Origin: an uncultured Stomatobaculum sp. | GTDB lineage: Bacteria; Bacillota; Clostridia; Lachnospirales; Lachnospiraceae | DNA length: 64,000 nt | Direction: 5' to 3' | Assembly (NCBI RefSeq): GCF_937924975.1 | Contig: NZ_CALEYG010000013.1 | Span: 1-64,000, forward strand | Shown: in pieces, positions 52,701 to 61,156 of the stretch | Layout of the letters: every line of letters starts with the position of its first letter | Numbering within the stretch: the stretch's first letter is position 1 | The notes under the pieces: generated by a model | Database searches by the model: none | Told to the model about the DNA's origin: nothing | Seen by the model: the letters and a program-made list of their open reading frames with translations, nothing else | Position numbers and translations under genes: made by a program

Positions 52701-53413
52701 AGTGCGGAGTTTTACTGCTCTCAAGACCCGTTTTTGTTCCCGCCTCACGATTTCATGTGCCGATTGAACAGTCATCTCAAGTTGCAACGATTTCTCTTCT
52801 GAATTCATTCATATCACCGGACTGCCTGCCGCATTTTAATTTTTAATGCTGAATTGCTCATCTGGCCTAAGAACCCATGGCTGGATTCTCGTTATGTCAG
52901 CTCTTGTGCATTGACTCATTTATCCTTTCATTTTCGGATGTATCTGCGCCGCACAGCCATCCCATGGCCTAAGGACCTATGGCTGGATTCTCGTTATGTC
53001 AGTTCATGTGCATCAACTTATTCTTTCTTTTCTGTATGTATATCTGCGTCGCAAGGCTATCCCTATGACTCAAGGCTGCGTCAGCTGCTTATCCTTTCAT
53101 TCTCCGTATGTATTGTTGCCACGAAGCGATTCCATGATCCAAGGACCTGTCAGGCTGAATTTCCGTCATTTCCTTATTTTAATATTGTACAGCTGGAAAG
53201 CTTGGTCAATCGGTTCATCTGTCATCCGGATGTAACTCCCATTTATTTTATGTAAGTGTTACGATTACAAAAAATCTTCCATCACATTTTCATTCAAATC
53301 CGCTTGCCCGTAACAGGCAGCTTATCAATGGATTGCTTTGCAACCGCCCATAAGGTTACATAATATTATTTCGTAAACTTGTGATATCCCTACGAATTTG
53401 CGTGTCTCACGAC
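52701..53413. other. Gene-poor intergenic region holding degenerate tandem repeats
   Basis: About 700 bases without a convincing gene, AT-rich and pyrimidine-rich on the plus strand. It holds four degenerate repeats (52863-53172). An open frame at 52854-53255 follows the repeats but has no ribosome site and no known family. Confidence 0.6.
52863..53172 (+). repeat. Four decaying tandem repeats, period 102, 91 and 79 bp
   Basis: Units begin at about 52863, 52965, 53056 and 53135. Units 1 and 2 share long blocks such as ATGGCTGGATTCTCGTTATG and TCTGCG..CGCA; units 3 and 4 keep only CCAAGGACCTGTCA- or TCAGCTGCTTATCCTTTCATT-like pieces. Each unit is shorter and more diverged than the last. Confidence 0.75.
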
Positions 53414-53446
53414 AGATAAAAACAAAGTCCGGATTTTCTCCGGACT
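53414..53446 (-). terminator. Terminator of the nitronate monooxygenase-like gene
   Basis: On the minus strand AGTCCGGA pairs with TCCGGACT (loop GAAAA), followed by TTGTTTTTA, about 40 bases after the stop codon. Confidence 0.8.
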
Positions 53447-53487
53447 CCGCAGCTAGTATCTCTGATTTTATAAATGTACGGGGTTCT

Positions 53488-54552
53488 TCAATACCCAAGT
53501 TCTTTAATCAGAGCGGGCACTGTGGTCATTTTCTTCATTCTGCCGACATTCTCGCCGGTAAAGAAAAGTCCTGTCTCCAGATTGCCTTTGACCGCCTCAA
53601 TCAATGCATGCGTAATACAAAACGGCACCTGTGCGGGATTGCATTTCTTGATGCAACGAGAGCAGTGGACCGGAGGAATGCGGCCCGCGAGGCTTAGCTT
53701 CTTTAACAGCGGGGTCTGCACAGCGCGTCCCGGCATACCGACCGGACTGTGGATGATAGAGACATCTTCCCGATTTGCGCCGAGCAGCACATCCTTATAG
53801 GCCTGAGAGGCATCACATTCCTCGGTCGCAATAAAGCGGGTTGCCATCTGCACGCCGGCAGCCCCCTGTTCCGTGAGTGTCTGTATGTCCTCCCGATTCC
53901 AGACACCGCCTGCACAGAAGACCGGGATATTGCGTTTTGCCGCATCGACAAAGGGACGAATATTCTCCAGCACATCTTTCAGAATGGCCGCGAGAGAGGG
54001 GGCTTCACCGGCCAGCAATTCATCCTCCTTGAATCCGAGATGGCCGCCGGCCTTGGCGCCCTCAACGACGATGAAATCCGGAAAGCGATTGTACTTCTTC
54101 ATCCAAGACTGCAGAATCAGCTTTGCCGCACGCCCGCCCGACACAATGGGCGCAATCAGTGCGCTGCCTTCCGGCACCAACTCCGGCAACTGCAAGGGTA
54201 AACCGGCACCCGAGATTACCGCATCGATGCCCGAAGCGACTGCCGTCCGGATGGCCTCGGCAAATTGCTGCGTGGCGACCATCGCATTGATGGCGAGCAG
54301 ACCGCGTCCGCCTGAGATGTCCCGTGCATCCGAGATTTCCTGCCGCAGCGCGCGGAGATTTGCCTCTTCCGGGTTCTTATAAAAATCAGGCTCGCGATAG
54401 CCGCAGTCAGCTGTGCTGATACAGCCCATGGCACCGCAGGCCGCCACACTTCCCGCGAGACGCTCCAGCGATACACCGACCCCCATGCCGCCTTGAAGCA
54501 GCGGAATTTCCAGTTCTCTATGGTTGACAGACAAGTGAAGTTCTTCCGACAT
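53488..54552 (-). CDS. Nitronate monooxygenase / 2-nitropropane dioxygenase family flavoprotein
   Basis: The 354-residue FMN enzyme has the family GGMGVGVS (26-33), GLLAINAMVAT, ISGAGLP, and FIVVEGAKAGGHLG motifs; a Cys-rich C-terminal segment (CSRCIKKCNPAQVPFC) is typical of the clostridial subgroup. It may detoxify alkyl nitronates, but related FabK enoyl-ACP reductases share the fold; the Cys-rich tail and length (354, FabK about 310) favour the monooxygenase-like class. ATG at 54552 follows GAGGAGG. It is transcribed alone. Confidence 0.85.
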   Translation of the reverse strand: MSEELHLSVNHRELEIPLLQGGMGVGVSLERLAGSVAACGAMGCISTADCGYREPDFYKNPEEANLRALRQEISDARDISGGRGLLAINAMVATQQFAEAIRTAVASGIDAVISGAGLPLQLPELVPEGSALIAPIVSGGRAAKLILQSWMKKYNRFPDFIVVEGAKAGGHLGFKEDELLAGEAPSLAAILKDVLENIRPFVDAAKRNIPVFCAGGVWNREDIQTLTEQGAAGVQMATRFIATEECDASQAYKDVLLGANREDVSIIHSPVGMPGRAVQTPLLKKLSLAGRIPPVHCSRCIKKCNPAQVPFCITHALIEAVKGNLETGLFFTGENVGRMKKMTTVPALIKELGY

Positions 54553-54985
54553 GGCTGACCTCCTCAATAGCAGTAGCGTGCTTAGACAATATCAAAATTC
54601 CAATTCCGGCGATTCACCGAAACCGACTCTATCCTAAGTCATTTTTAGAGTTAGGTCAACCAGTATTTAAAACTAGATGCGATTGACGCAGGCTGTTACA
54701 ACGGCAAGCCGCCGGTCGGCTGATTATATTAGCGCATATTGATGCATTGAATTCATTTTTAGTGCATACTCATTAATTCTGTATATATTTATATTCTATG
54801 CATTGCTTTTCTCTTCCGCTCACTTCCACACTCTCCCGCCGTCCGATGACTTTTTCCTGTGAGCTTCCCCTCTCATGCTCTCCCTTTTACCGGGCGTTCA
54901 TGAACTCTGCCGGACTCTCCCGCGAAACCGTACCCGCCATATCGAAATCTCTTCTGCCTTTCAGCGGGAAAACGGAGTTGGTATT
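54553..54985. other. Intergenic region upstream of the nitronate monooxygenase-like gene
   Basis: About 430 bases with no gene. It holds the promoter below and an AT-rich stretch (54720-54800). The 76-residue frame at 54798-55028 overlaps a terminator and was not accepted. Confidence 0.6.
54631..54659 (-). promoter_or_regulatory. Promoter of the nitronate monooxygenase-like gene, with inverted repeat
   Basis: On the minus strand, TTGACC (54659-54654), 17 bases, TAGGAT (54636-54631). The elements carry the inverted repeat CCTAA-N13-TTAGG, a possible operator. Confidence 0.65.
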
Positions 54986-55026
54986 GAAAAATCCCCCTCT
55001 GCCGGAATTACCGGAAAAGGGGGATT
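54986..55026 (-). terminator. Terminator of the LCP operon
   Basis: On the minus strand AATCCCCCT pairs with AGGGGGATT around a GC-rich inner helix (CCGG..CCGG), followed by TTTTTC, 26 bases after the LCP stop. Confidence 0.8.
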
Positions 55027-55051
55027 GATACCGTCAAAACGGTCTTGCAAT

Positions 55052-56947
55052 TTAGTTGGCCGGCAAACCTGCGCCGGGCCCGACAAGCTCGGTATCGGCA
55101 GCGGTTGTCGCACTGTGCTTGTTTTCCTGGACACCGGATCCCGGACCGCGCTCGGCCTCACTGTTCTCACTGTCATTGGAATTGTTTTTGCCGCCGTTCG
55201 GTTGCACGCGGCCGCTGCGGCTCTCCGCTGTCTCAACAGCCGTAGCGGTCGTGCTCTCCGTGCGACGCTTTTTGCGGCTCTCGGTCTCGGCAGCTGTTGT
55301 CGTCTCCGCAGCGGTCGTTTCCGTCAAGGCAGTCTCTGTTGCGGCACTTTCTGCCGCGCTGCTGCTCTGCTTGTTGCTTTTCTTCTCTTCGCGCGCAGTC
55401 TCGACTTCCGTGTTTTTCTTTGTCTTCTCTTTGACCGGCCCGGTGTTGCCGACGGCACCCGGTTTGTCTGTCTGAATATCGACCTTTTCGCCTTTGCCTT
55501 TCATACCGGTCCGCTTAACGATGTAAGCGCTCACCTCTTTCACAGAGGCGCTCGGCTGATAGTCTTCCTGCTGATACAGGAACTGGTGCAGGCTCACAAC
55601 ATTGCTCTCAAGCGTAATCGGCACCACACAGTCCTTTTTCTCAACCCAGGCTGTGTCGCGCTCAAACGGAAAGCCGGAGCTCTCCGCGATATGGTACTTC
55701 TTGATATCCTTCGCGTAAGCCAGAACATCATCGATTCCCATGCTGGTCTTGGTCTCCGGCAACACGGAAGTCACAAGCTCCATGCGCTTTGCCGTATCGG
55801 CCGCGTGAATTTTATCCATCAGAAGTGACACGACCTTGCGCTGGCGCTCGGTGCGGTTGTAGTCGCTGTCCATAAGGCGGAGTCTCGCATAAGCAACAGC
55901 CTGTACACCATCCAGATGATTCATCCCTGCGTGCGTGAGCTGCACCGATCCGACTCCCGTGGACTTCACCGTCTCCGTGATGAAGGAATTGATATATTTG
56001 AATTCCGCGGGTGTAACCTCAAGATCCACCCCGCCCATAATGTTCACGGCATCGACCACAGCCTTCCAGTTGAAGGTCACATAGTCATCCGGCTGAATGT
56101 CGAGATTATAACGCATCATCCAGAGGGACTGCTCGGGCCCGCCCTGAAAATAGGCTTCATTGAATTTATGGTGCTTACCCTTTTTATCAATCTGTACAAA
56201 GGTATCTCGGAAAATGCTGCAGATACGGATATCCCCTGTCTCTTTATTGAGGCTCACCAGCATGTTGACATCGGAGAGCGCACCTTTTCCGAGGTTACCG
56301 TTCCGGGAGTCCACGCCAAACACCGCGACTGTATAGAAGCCGGTCTCGTGCGTCTTCTGACCGAGCAAGAGTGTCTTGCCTCCCCAAACAACCAGAAAAG
56401 CACAGAGGAGGCCGATCAGGACCAGAAGAGGATTTCTTTTTTTTCGCTTGACGGTCGCGGCTTTACTTTCCTTTGCCTGCCGCCGCGGTCGGCGTGCCGT
56501 TTTCCCCGCCATCTCTTCCTCCTCGTGGTGCGCTTCACGCACCCCTTCTCTTTCTGCGAATCTTCCCGCCGGAATCTCTTCCGGCGCTTCTTCGACTTCC
56601 TCCTCCGCTGCTTCCTGCGCTTCCGCTGACTGCTGTTCCGCCTGTCTGCGGGAAGCCGCCTCCTGTCTTCGCATGTTTTCAAGAACGCGTCTTAATCTGC
56701 GTTTCTCCTGCTCCTCCGCAGAAAACTGCGGCTTCTCGAAAGCGCTCTCGGCTTTCTCTGTCACAGGCTCCCCAATTTCTCTTTCCGTTTCTCGGTCCGT
56801 TCGCTTTGCGGTCTCCCTGTGAACAGGAAGAGACGCGGCGTCCTCCACCGCGTCTTTCTTCTCCGTTCTATGTTGGTTTCGAAGTGATTTGAGACGAGCG
56901 AGCTCCTTCAGATATTGCTCGCGCTCGTTCTTGTCATCTGTTGCCAT
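55052..56947 (-). CDS. LytR-CpsA-Psr (LCP) family cell-wall ligase
   Basis: LCP proteins attach wall teichoic acids or capsule to peptidoglycan. The 631-residue protein has a long, highly charged cytoplasmic N-terminus (about 1-168, Glu/Arg/Ala-rich, coiled-coil-like), one membrane segment (about 172-192) and an external LCP domain (about 205-430; GVDSRNGNLGKGALSDVNM, FRDTFVQID, AVAYARLRLMDSDYNRTERQRKV with the conserved Arg residues). It ends in a Thr/Ala/Glu-rich low-complexity tail (about 470-631). Its start overlaps the preceding cytidylate-kinase-like gene by 14 bases. Confidence 0.92.
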   Translation of the reverse strand: MATDDKNEREQYLKELARLKSLRNQHRTEKKDAVEDAASLPVHRETAKRTDRETEREIGEPVTEKAESAFEKPQFSAEEQEKRRLRRVLENMRRQEAASRRQAEQQSAEAQEAAEEEVEEAPEEIPAGRFAEREGVREAHHEEEEMAGKTARRPRRQAKESKAATVKRKKRNPLLVLIGLLCAFLVVWGGKTLLLGQKTHETGFYTVAVFGVDSRNGNLGKGALSDVNMLVSLNKETGDIRICSIFRDTFVQIDKKGKHHKFNEAYFQGGPEQSLWMMRYNLDIQPDDYVTFNWKAVVDAVNIMGGVDLEVTPAEFKYINSFITETVKSTGVGSVQLTHAGMNHLDGVQAVAYARLRLMDSDYNRTERQRKVVSLLMDKIHAADTAKRMELVTSVLPETKTSMGIDDVLAYAKDIKKYHIAESSGFPFERDTAWVEKKDCVVPITLESNVVSLHQFLYQQEDYQPSASVKEVSAYIVKRTGMKGKGEKVDIQTDKPGAVGNTGPVKEKTKKNTEVETAREEKKSNKQSSSAAESAATETALTETTAAETTTAAETESRKKRRTESTTATAVETAESRSGRVQPNGGKNNSNDSENSEAERGPGSGVQENKHSATTAADTELVGPGAGLPAN

Positions 56948-57581
56948 TCCGGAATTCCTCTTCCCTCTTTAAGCTGTCAAGAATCAGCTGTACCGCACCT
57001 TCCAGGCCGAACTTGCTGCTGTTGATGCAGAGATCATAGCTCTTGGAATCGCCCCAGCGCTTGTTGGAGTAATAGTTGTAATAGCTGGAGCGCCGCTTAT
57101 CGGTCTTTAACATAATCTCACGCGCCTTGTCGCGGCTGATGTTGCCGCCCTGGTAACTCTGTACACGTGTGATTTTATCCTCCTCCGCTGCGGAGATAAA
57201 TACCGAGAGTACGCCAGGCATGCCGTCCAACGCATAGTCGGCGCAGCGACCTACAATCACACAGCTCTCCTGCTGCGCGAGGTTTCGAATGGTATCGAAC
57301 TGTGCGAGGAAAATCTTCTGATTAATCGGCATATCCACATAGGGCGAGGAGGAATAGCCGAGAGAATAGGTATCCATGACCAGGGAATAGAGAAAGCTGT
57401 TCGTCGGCTTCTCGTCGTTTGACTCCAGCAATTCTCGGCAGAGACCACTCTCTTTTGCGGCGCGATCCAAAAGTTCTTTGTCATAGCACTTAACGCCGAG
57501 TTTTGCGGCGAGCATCTCTCCGATTTTATGACCACCACTTCCGGTCTCACGTCCCAAGGTGATGATTCTCTTTGTCTCCAT
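56934..57581 (-). CDS. Cytidylate kinase-like family protein
   Basis: The 215-residue protein has the P-loop variant TLGRETGSGGHKIGEMLA (8-25), typical of the cytidylate-kinase-2 family, and a REIMLKTDKRRSSYYNYYS segment. It is not the standard Cmk, which has a different length and motif. Substrate unproven. It is the first gene of a unit with the LCP protein. Confidence 0.85.
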   Translation of the reverse strand: METKRIITLGRETGSGGHKIGEMLAAKLGVKCYDKELLDRAAKESGLCRELLESNDEKPTNSFLYSLVMDTYSLGYSSSPYVDMPINQKIFLAQFDTIRNLAQQESCVIVGRCADYALDGMPGVLSVFISAAEEDKITRVQSYQGGNISRDKAREIMLKTDKRRSSYYNYYSNKRWGDSKSYDLCINSSKFGLEGAVQLILDSLKREEEFRNGNR

Positions 57582-57630
57582 AAGGCACCTCCCACAGAAA
57601 TGCTAAAAATACGGGTTTCTCTGTTCTTCT

Positions 57631-57659
57631 ATTGTAACATTTTGCAGTGAAAAGGTAAA
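57631..57659 (-). promoter_or_regulatory. Promoter of the cytidylate-kinase-like-LCP unit
   Basis: On the minus strand TTTACC (57659-57654), 17 bases, TACAAT (57636-57631). Confidence 0.55.
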
Positions 57660-57660
57660 T

Positions 57661-58575
57661 CTATGCTTTTTGTCGAAACTTGTCGAGCAGTGCTTCAAAA
57701 TAGGTCGGGAGCGGCGCCGTGAACTCCAGATAGCGGCCGTCCGCCGGATGACGGAAGCCAAGCACCGCCGCATGCAGACATTGCCCCTCCAGATGATAAG
57801 GGTTTTTCCCGCTACCGTAGACCGTGTCGCCGAGCAACGGATGGCCGAGCGAGGCCAGATGTGCTCGAATCTGATGTGTCCGTCCGGTCTCCAGACGACA
57901 CTCGAGATACGTTGCCGATGCAAAGCGCTCCAGCACCCTGTAGTGGGTGACCGCATGCTTGCCGCCGATGATACCGCTTTTCATGCGTTTCCGGTTCTCC
58001 GGGTCACGCCCGAGCGGTGCGTCCACAGTTCCTTCCTCTTCCTGCATCCTGCCCTGTGCCAGTGCGAGATAACGGCGCGTAATGCTGTGCGCCTTCAGTT
58101 GTTCGGCAATGCACTGATGCGCCCTGTCATTTTTGCAGGCAATCATCACACCTGTCGTGTCCTTATCGATGCGGTGTACAATCCCCGGCCGAAGAATCCC
58201 GTTGATGCCCGACAAGCTGTCTTTACAGTGGTACAGGAGGGCATTGACCAGTGTTCCGCCGGTATGCCCGGCTGCCGGGTGAACCACCATACCCTTGGGC
58301 TTGTTGATTACGATGACATCCTTGTCTTCATAAAGAATGTCGAGCGGAATATTCTCCGGAAGCACCTCTGTCGCCTCGGGTTCCGGCAAAGTGACCGAGA
58401 GGCGTTCTCCCGCTGTCAATGGATAGCTCGCCTTGCGCGGCTTGCCGTCGACCAGAACGCCTCCCTCCTTAATCAACTTCTGAGCATGTGCGCGTGTCAG
58501 CTCCGGAAAGAGCAGGGAGACCGCTATGTCCAGTCGCTTATTCGCAAGTTCTTCCTGAATAATGAGCTCCTCCAA
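57661..58575 (-). CDS. RluD-like pseudouridine synthase
   Basis: The 304-residue protein has an S4 domain at the N-terminus (about 14-75), INKPKGMVVHPAAGH (about 104) and the catalytic motif HRIDKDTTGVMIA (about 138-150), then GRTHQIRAHLASLGHPLLGD. This is the RluA/RluD family that modifies 23S rRNA or tRNA. It follows lspA by 12 bases, as the lspA-rluD order in many Firmicutes. Confidence 0.93.
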   Translation of the reverse strand: MEELIIQEELANKRLDIAVSLLFPELTRAHAQKLIKEGGVLVDGKPRKASYPLTAGERLSVTLPEPEATEVLPENIPLDILYEDKDVIVINKPKGMVVHPAAGHTGGTLVNALLYHCKDSLSGINGILRPGIVHRIDKDTTGVMIACKNDRAHQCIAEQLKAHSITRRYLALAQGRMQEEEGTVDAPLGRDPENRKRMKSGIIGGKHAVTHYRVLERFASATYLECRLETGRTHQIRAHLASLGHPLLGDTVYGSGKNPYHLEGQCLHAAVLGFRHPADGRYLEFTAPLPTYFEALLDKFRQKA

Positions 58576-58587
58576 ACCTGTCTCCTT

Positions 58588-59103
58588 TTATTTTAAGAAT
58601 GAAAATTCTTCCTCTTTATAATAAAAACAAAATAACAGAATAAAGACGGCAGCTGCACAGGTCACAAAAATATCCGCGACATTAAACACCGGAAAAGAGA
58701 TCGGAATAAATGAGAAAAAATCGACAACGGAGCCGCGCATGACACGGTCACATAGATTCCCCAGTGCCCCGCCGATTAAAAACGCCATATTAATGACTAA
58801 CGGTATATATCGTTTCTTTGCCGGCAAGCGATAAAGCACATAAACGACAAAAAGACAAATTGCCGCCGTAATACCATAAAAGAAAATCATCTGTCCCTGC
58901 AACATGCCAAAGGCCGCACCGTGATTTTCGATCCGAATCAGCTCGACCAGTCCCGGCAGAAAAGGTCTTGCGGTTTCAAGCGGCAAGTGTTGCAGCGCAA
59001 GGCGCTTGGTCCACTGATCCAGCAGAACACAGAGCCCAACAATCACGGCAAACAGCAGCGACATCCTCGCCTTGGAGCAAGCGGTTTCGGTTTTCTCTGT
59101 CAT
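58588..59103 (-). CDS. lspA: Lipoprotein signal peptidase (SPase II)
   Basis: Cleaves signal peptides of lipoproteins at the membrane. The 171-residue protein has four membrane segments and the two catalytic Asp motifs: GALGNLCDRVMRGSVVDFF and FNVADI; ENHGAAFG is also conserved. ATG at 59103 has AGAGAGG upstream; an in-frame TTG at 59121 overlaps ylmH and is less likely. Confidence 0.94.
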   Translation of the reverse strand: MTEKTETACSKARMSLLFAVIVGLCVLLDQWTKRLALQHLPLETARPFLPGLVELIRIENHGAAFGMLQGQMIFFYGITAAICLFVVYVLYRLPAKKRYIPLVINMAFLIGGALGNLCDRVMRGSVVDFFSFIPISFPVFNVADIFVTCAAAVFILLFCFYYKEEEFSFLK

Positions 59104-59117
59104 AGTAAAATCCTCTC

Positions 59118-59879
59118 TCAAACGAAATATGCGATGTCCACATACAGGCGCCCACTCCGCGTGGTGCGCGGCTCTGCGTCGCAGAGCCTGAACTTCCCCT
59201 TGCCGCGAAGACTCATAACATCTCCGGCCCGCAGAAGCTCGGCCGGATTACTGAGCTCCGTGCCGTTTCGCAGCACCTTTCCCGTCGAAAACGCTTCTTT
59301 GGCCCGCGTGCGGGATAAATTCCAGACTGCGGCGACCAGAACATCGGCGCGGAGCGAAGCCGCATTGACGCTGCGAACTTCGGTGCGACGCACGGCACTG
59401 AGCGCCTCCCGCGGTATTTCCCGCACTTCGATGCGGGTATGCCGCACTTCCGTCAATTCGCGCTTTATGAGCGCTTTGACGGCAGGCAGCGCGACCAGTT
59501 GCGCCTTGTTTTCCGTTACCGTAATATCCCCGAGCATCTCCCGCCGTATGCCAAGTCCCATCAACGCGCCGAGAAAATCGCGATGGCTGAGCGGCTCCGC
59601 AAACTTCGGTGCACGCGGTGCAAGCTCCAGACAAATCAGCTCGTCCTCCGGCGGTTCTTCGAGATAGGACGGCAAAAAAAAGAGCACCTTTCTCTCAGCG
59701 TCACAAAAAACGCCGTCGGAAATCACACGGATTCCGGCGACGTTCGGTAAACATTGCGCTGCGAAACGTTGCTCTTCCACAGTCAGAAAATAGCTGTGCG
59801 TCGGCACATTCCGATCCTCGCACTGCCGGGACAAATCCAGCAGGCGATTGCGAAACAACTGCAACTCTCTCTCGTTCAT
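59118..59879 (-). CDS. ylmH: YlmH-like S4-domain RNA-binding protein
   Basis: The 253-residue protein has the YlmH pattern: N-terminal FLTVEEQRFA, HRDFLGALMGLGIRREMLGDI and the C-terminal S4 domain (about 178-240, SLRADVLVAAVWNLSR). It is a ribosome-associated factor linked to cell division through its neighbour sepF. The start overlaps the sepF stop by one base (TGATG). Confidence 0.9.
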   Translation of the reverse strand: MNERELQLFRNRLLDLSRQCEDRNVPTHSYFLTVEEQRFAAQCLPNVAGIRVISDGVFCDAERKVLFFLPSYLEEPPEDELICLELAPRAPKFAEPLSHRDFLGALMGLGIRREMLGDITVTENKAQLVALPAVKALIKRELTEVRHTRIEVREIPREALSAVRRTEVRSVNAASLRADVLVAAVWNLSRTRAKEAFSTGKVLRNGTELSNPAELLRAGDVMSLRGKGKFRLCDAEPRTTRSGRLYVDIAYFV

Positions 59880-60448
59880 CAGACAGACTTAGAGCGCGGC
59901 ATCTGCGCCACCTGGCTCTCGACATCTTCGAAATCACCGGAGAGCTCCACATTCTTCGGCACCAGGATATAGATGGACTGCGATACATTGTCGATATGGC
60001 CGTTGACGCCGCCGGCAAGTCCGATTGCAAATGAAACGAAACTCTGCTCCTCTTCACAGTTCTCGAGGTTGAGAATGATGGTGCGCCCTTCATCGCGAAG
60101 CATCTGAATGGCCTTATGCATCTCATCATCCTCAAAACTCTTGGGCGTCATCAGCGAGATGTTGAGATTCGAGCGTCCTGTGACCGGTGTGATGTTGCCG
60201 CTCTGCATCTTTCCGCTCTTCAACTTTGTAGTGCCTGTCGCTTTTCTGCTCTTGTTACCCGATGCGGACACATAGTCCTCATCATACGGATACTCATCGT
60301 CACCAGTGTAAAACTGTGTCGTGCCACCAAAGAAATTGACTTCCTCGTCCTCGTCCTCGACTATCTCATCCGGATCTTTCTGCCCTTCCGGCCCTTCCGG
60401 ACCTCCCGGCCCAAATATGACACCTTTTAACCAGTCTATCGCACTCAT
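59879..60448 (-). CDS. sepF: Cell division protein SepF
   Basis: SepF bundles and anchors FtsZ at the division site. The 189-residue protein has an N-terminal amphipathic membrane-targeting helix (MSAIDWLKGVIFG), an acidic and Gly-rich linker and the SepF core (about 90-180: LMTPKSFEDDEMHKAIQML, GVNGHIDNVSQSIYILVPKNV). It overlaps yggS by 4 bases (ATGA). Confidence 0.94.
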   Translation of the reverse strand: MSAIDWLKGVIFGPGGPEGPEGQKDPDEIVEDEDEEVNFFGGTTQFYTGDDEYPYDEDYVSASGNKSRKATGTTKLKSGKMQSGNITPVTGRSNLNISLMTPKSFEDDEMHKAIQMLRDEGRTIILNLENCEEEQSFVSFAIGLAGGVNGHIDNVSQSIYILVPKNVELSGDFEDVESQVAQMPRSKSV

Positions 60449-61146
60449 TGTCCGTCCTCCCCTAAATTCCGCGCGCCAAACAGCCCTGTCCCCACCCGAA
60501 TCATGGTGGCGCCTTCTTCAATCGCAACGCTGTAATCTCCTGTCATACCCATAGACAAGATATCCATACTGATATTATCCAGTGTATTCCATCTTGTGTC
60601 AATCGATATTTCTTTCAATTTCCGAAAGACGGCGCGATTATCTTCTTGATTAATTGTGAAGGGTGCAACTGTCATGAGGCCGCGAATTTTGAGATTTTTA
60701 TACTGACAAAGCCGATTCAGGAGTCCCCAGAGTTCTTCGGGTAAAAAGCCGAATTTACTTTCCTCTTCCGCGACGTTTACCTCGAGCAGACCTTCCACGG
60801 TAATCCGCTGTTTCATGGCCTCAAAATCCACCGCATCGAGAAGTTTCAGAGAATCCAGCGAGTGAATTAATACCGTCTTGGAGAGCACTTGCCGAACCTT
60901 GTTAGTCTGCAGATGTCCGATCAGATGCCAGCGGATATCTTCCGGCAGCTGCGGCTCTTTGCCGAGCATTTCTTTCACCTTGTTCTCGCCGAAATCGCGC
61001 AGTCCGAGCGCATAGGCCTCTTCGATTGCGGAGACCGGCTGGGTCTTGCTCACGGCAATCAGTCTGACGCTCTCGCGCGAGCGCCCCGCCCGCGCACAGG
61101 CGCTCTGAATATTGCTCTCGATTTCTTCTAAATGCTGACGCAGCAT
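60445..61146 (-). CDS. yggS: YggS-type PLP-binding protein
   Basis: A 233-residue homologue of PLP homeostasis protein (PLPBP). It has RLIAVSKTQPVSAI with the PLP Lys at K34, FGENKVKEM, and WHLIGHLQTNKVR, then SMGMTGDYSVAIEEGATMIRVGTGLFG at the end (in pieces). It precedes sepF, a very common pair in Gram-positives. Confidence 0.94.
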   Translation of the reverse strand: MLRQHLEEIESNIQSACARAGRSRESVRLIAVSKTQPVSAIEEAYALGLRDFGENKVKEMLGKEPQLPEDIRWHLIGHLQTNKVRQVLSKTVLIHSLDSLKLLDAVDFEAMKQRITVEGLLEVNVAEEESKFGFLPEELWGLLNRLCQYKNLKIRGLMTVAPFTINQEDNRAVFRKLKEISIDTRWNTLDNISMDILSMGMTGDYSVAIEEGATMIRVGTGLFGARNLGEDGQ

Positions 61147-61156
61147 AGGTACCTCC

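Noticed and set aside
52854..53255. 133-residue open frame over the tandem repeats
   Set aside because: No ribosome site, no known family, and the frame follows the degenerate repeats; coding is not supported.
53488..54552. FabK enoyl-ACP reductase
   Set aside because: No fatty-acid synthesis genes are near, the length is greater and the Cys-rich tail fits nitronate monooxygenase-like proteins better; FabK cannot be fully excluded.
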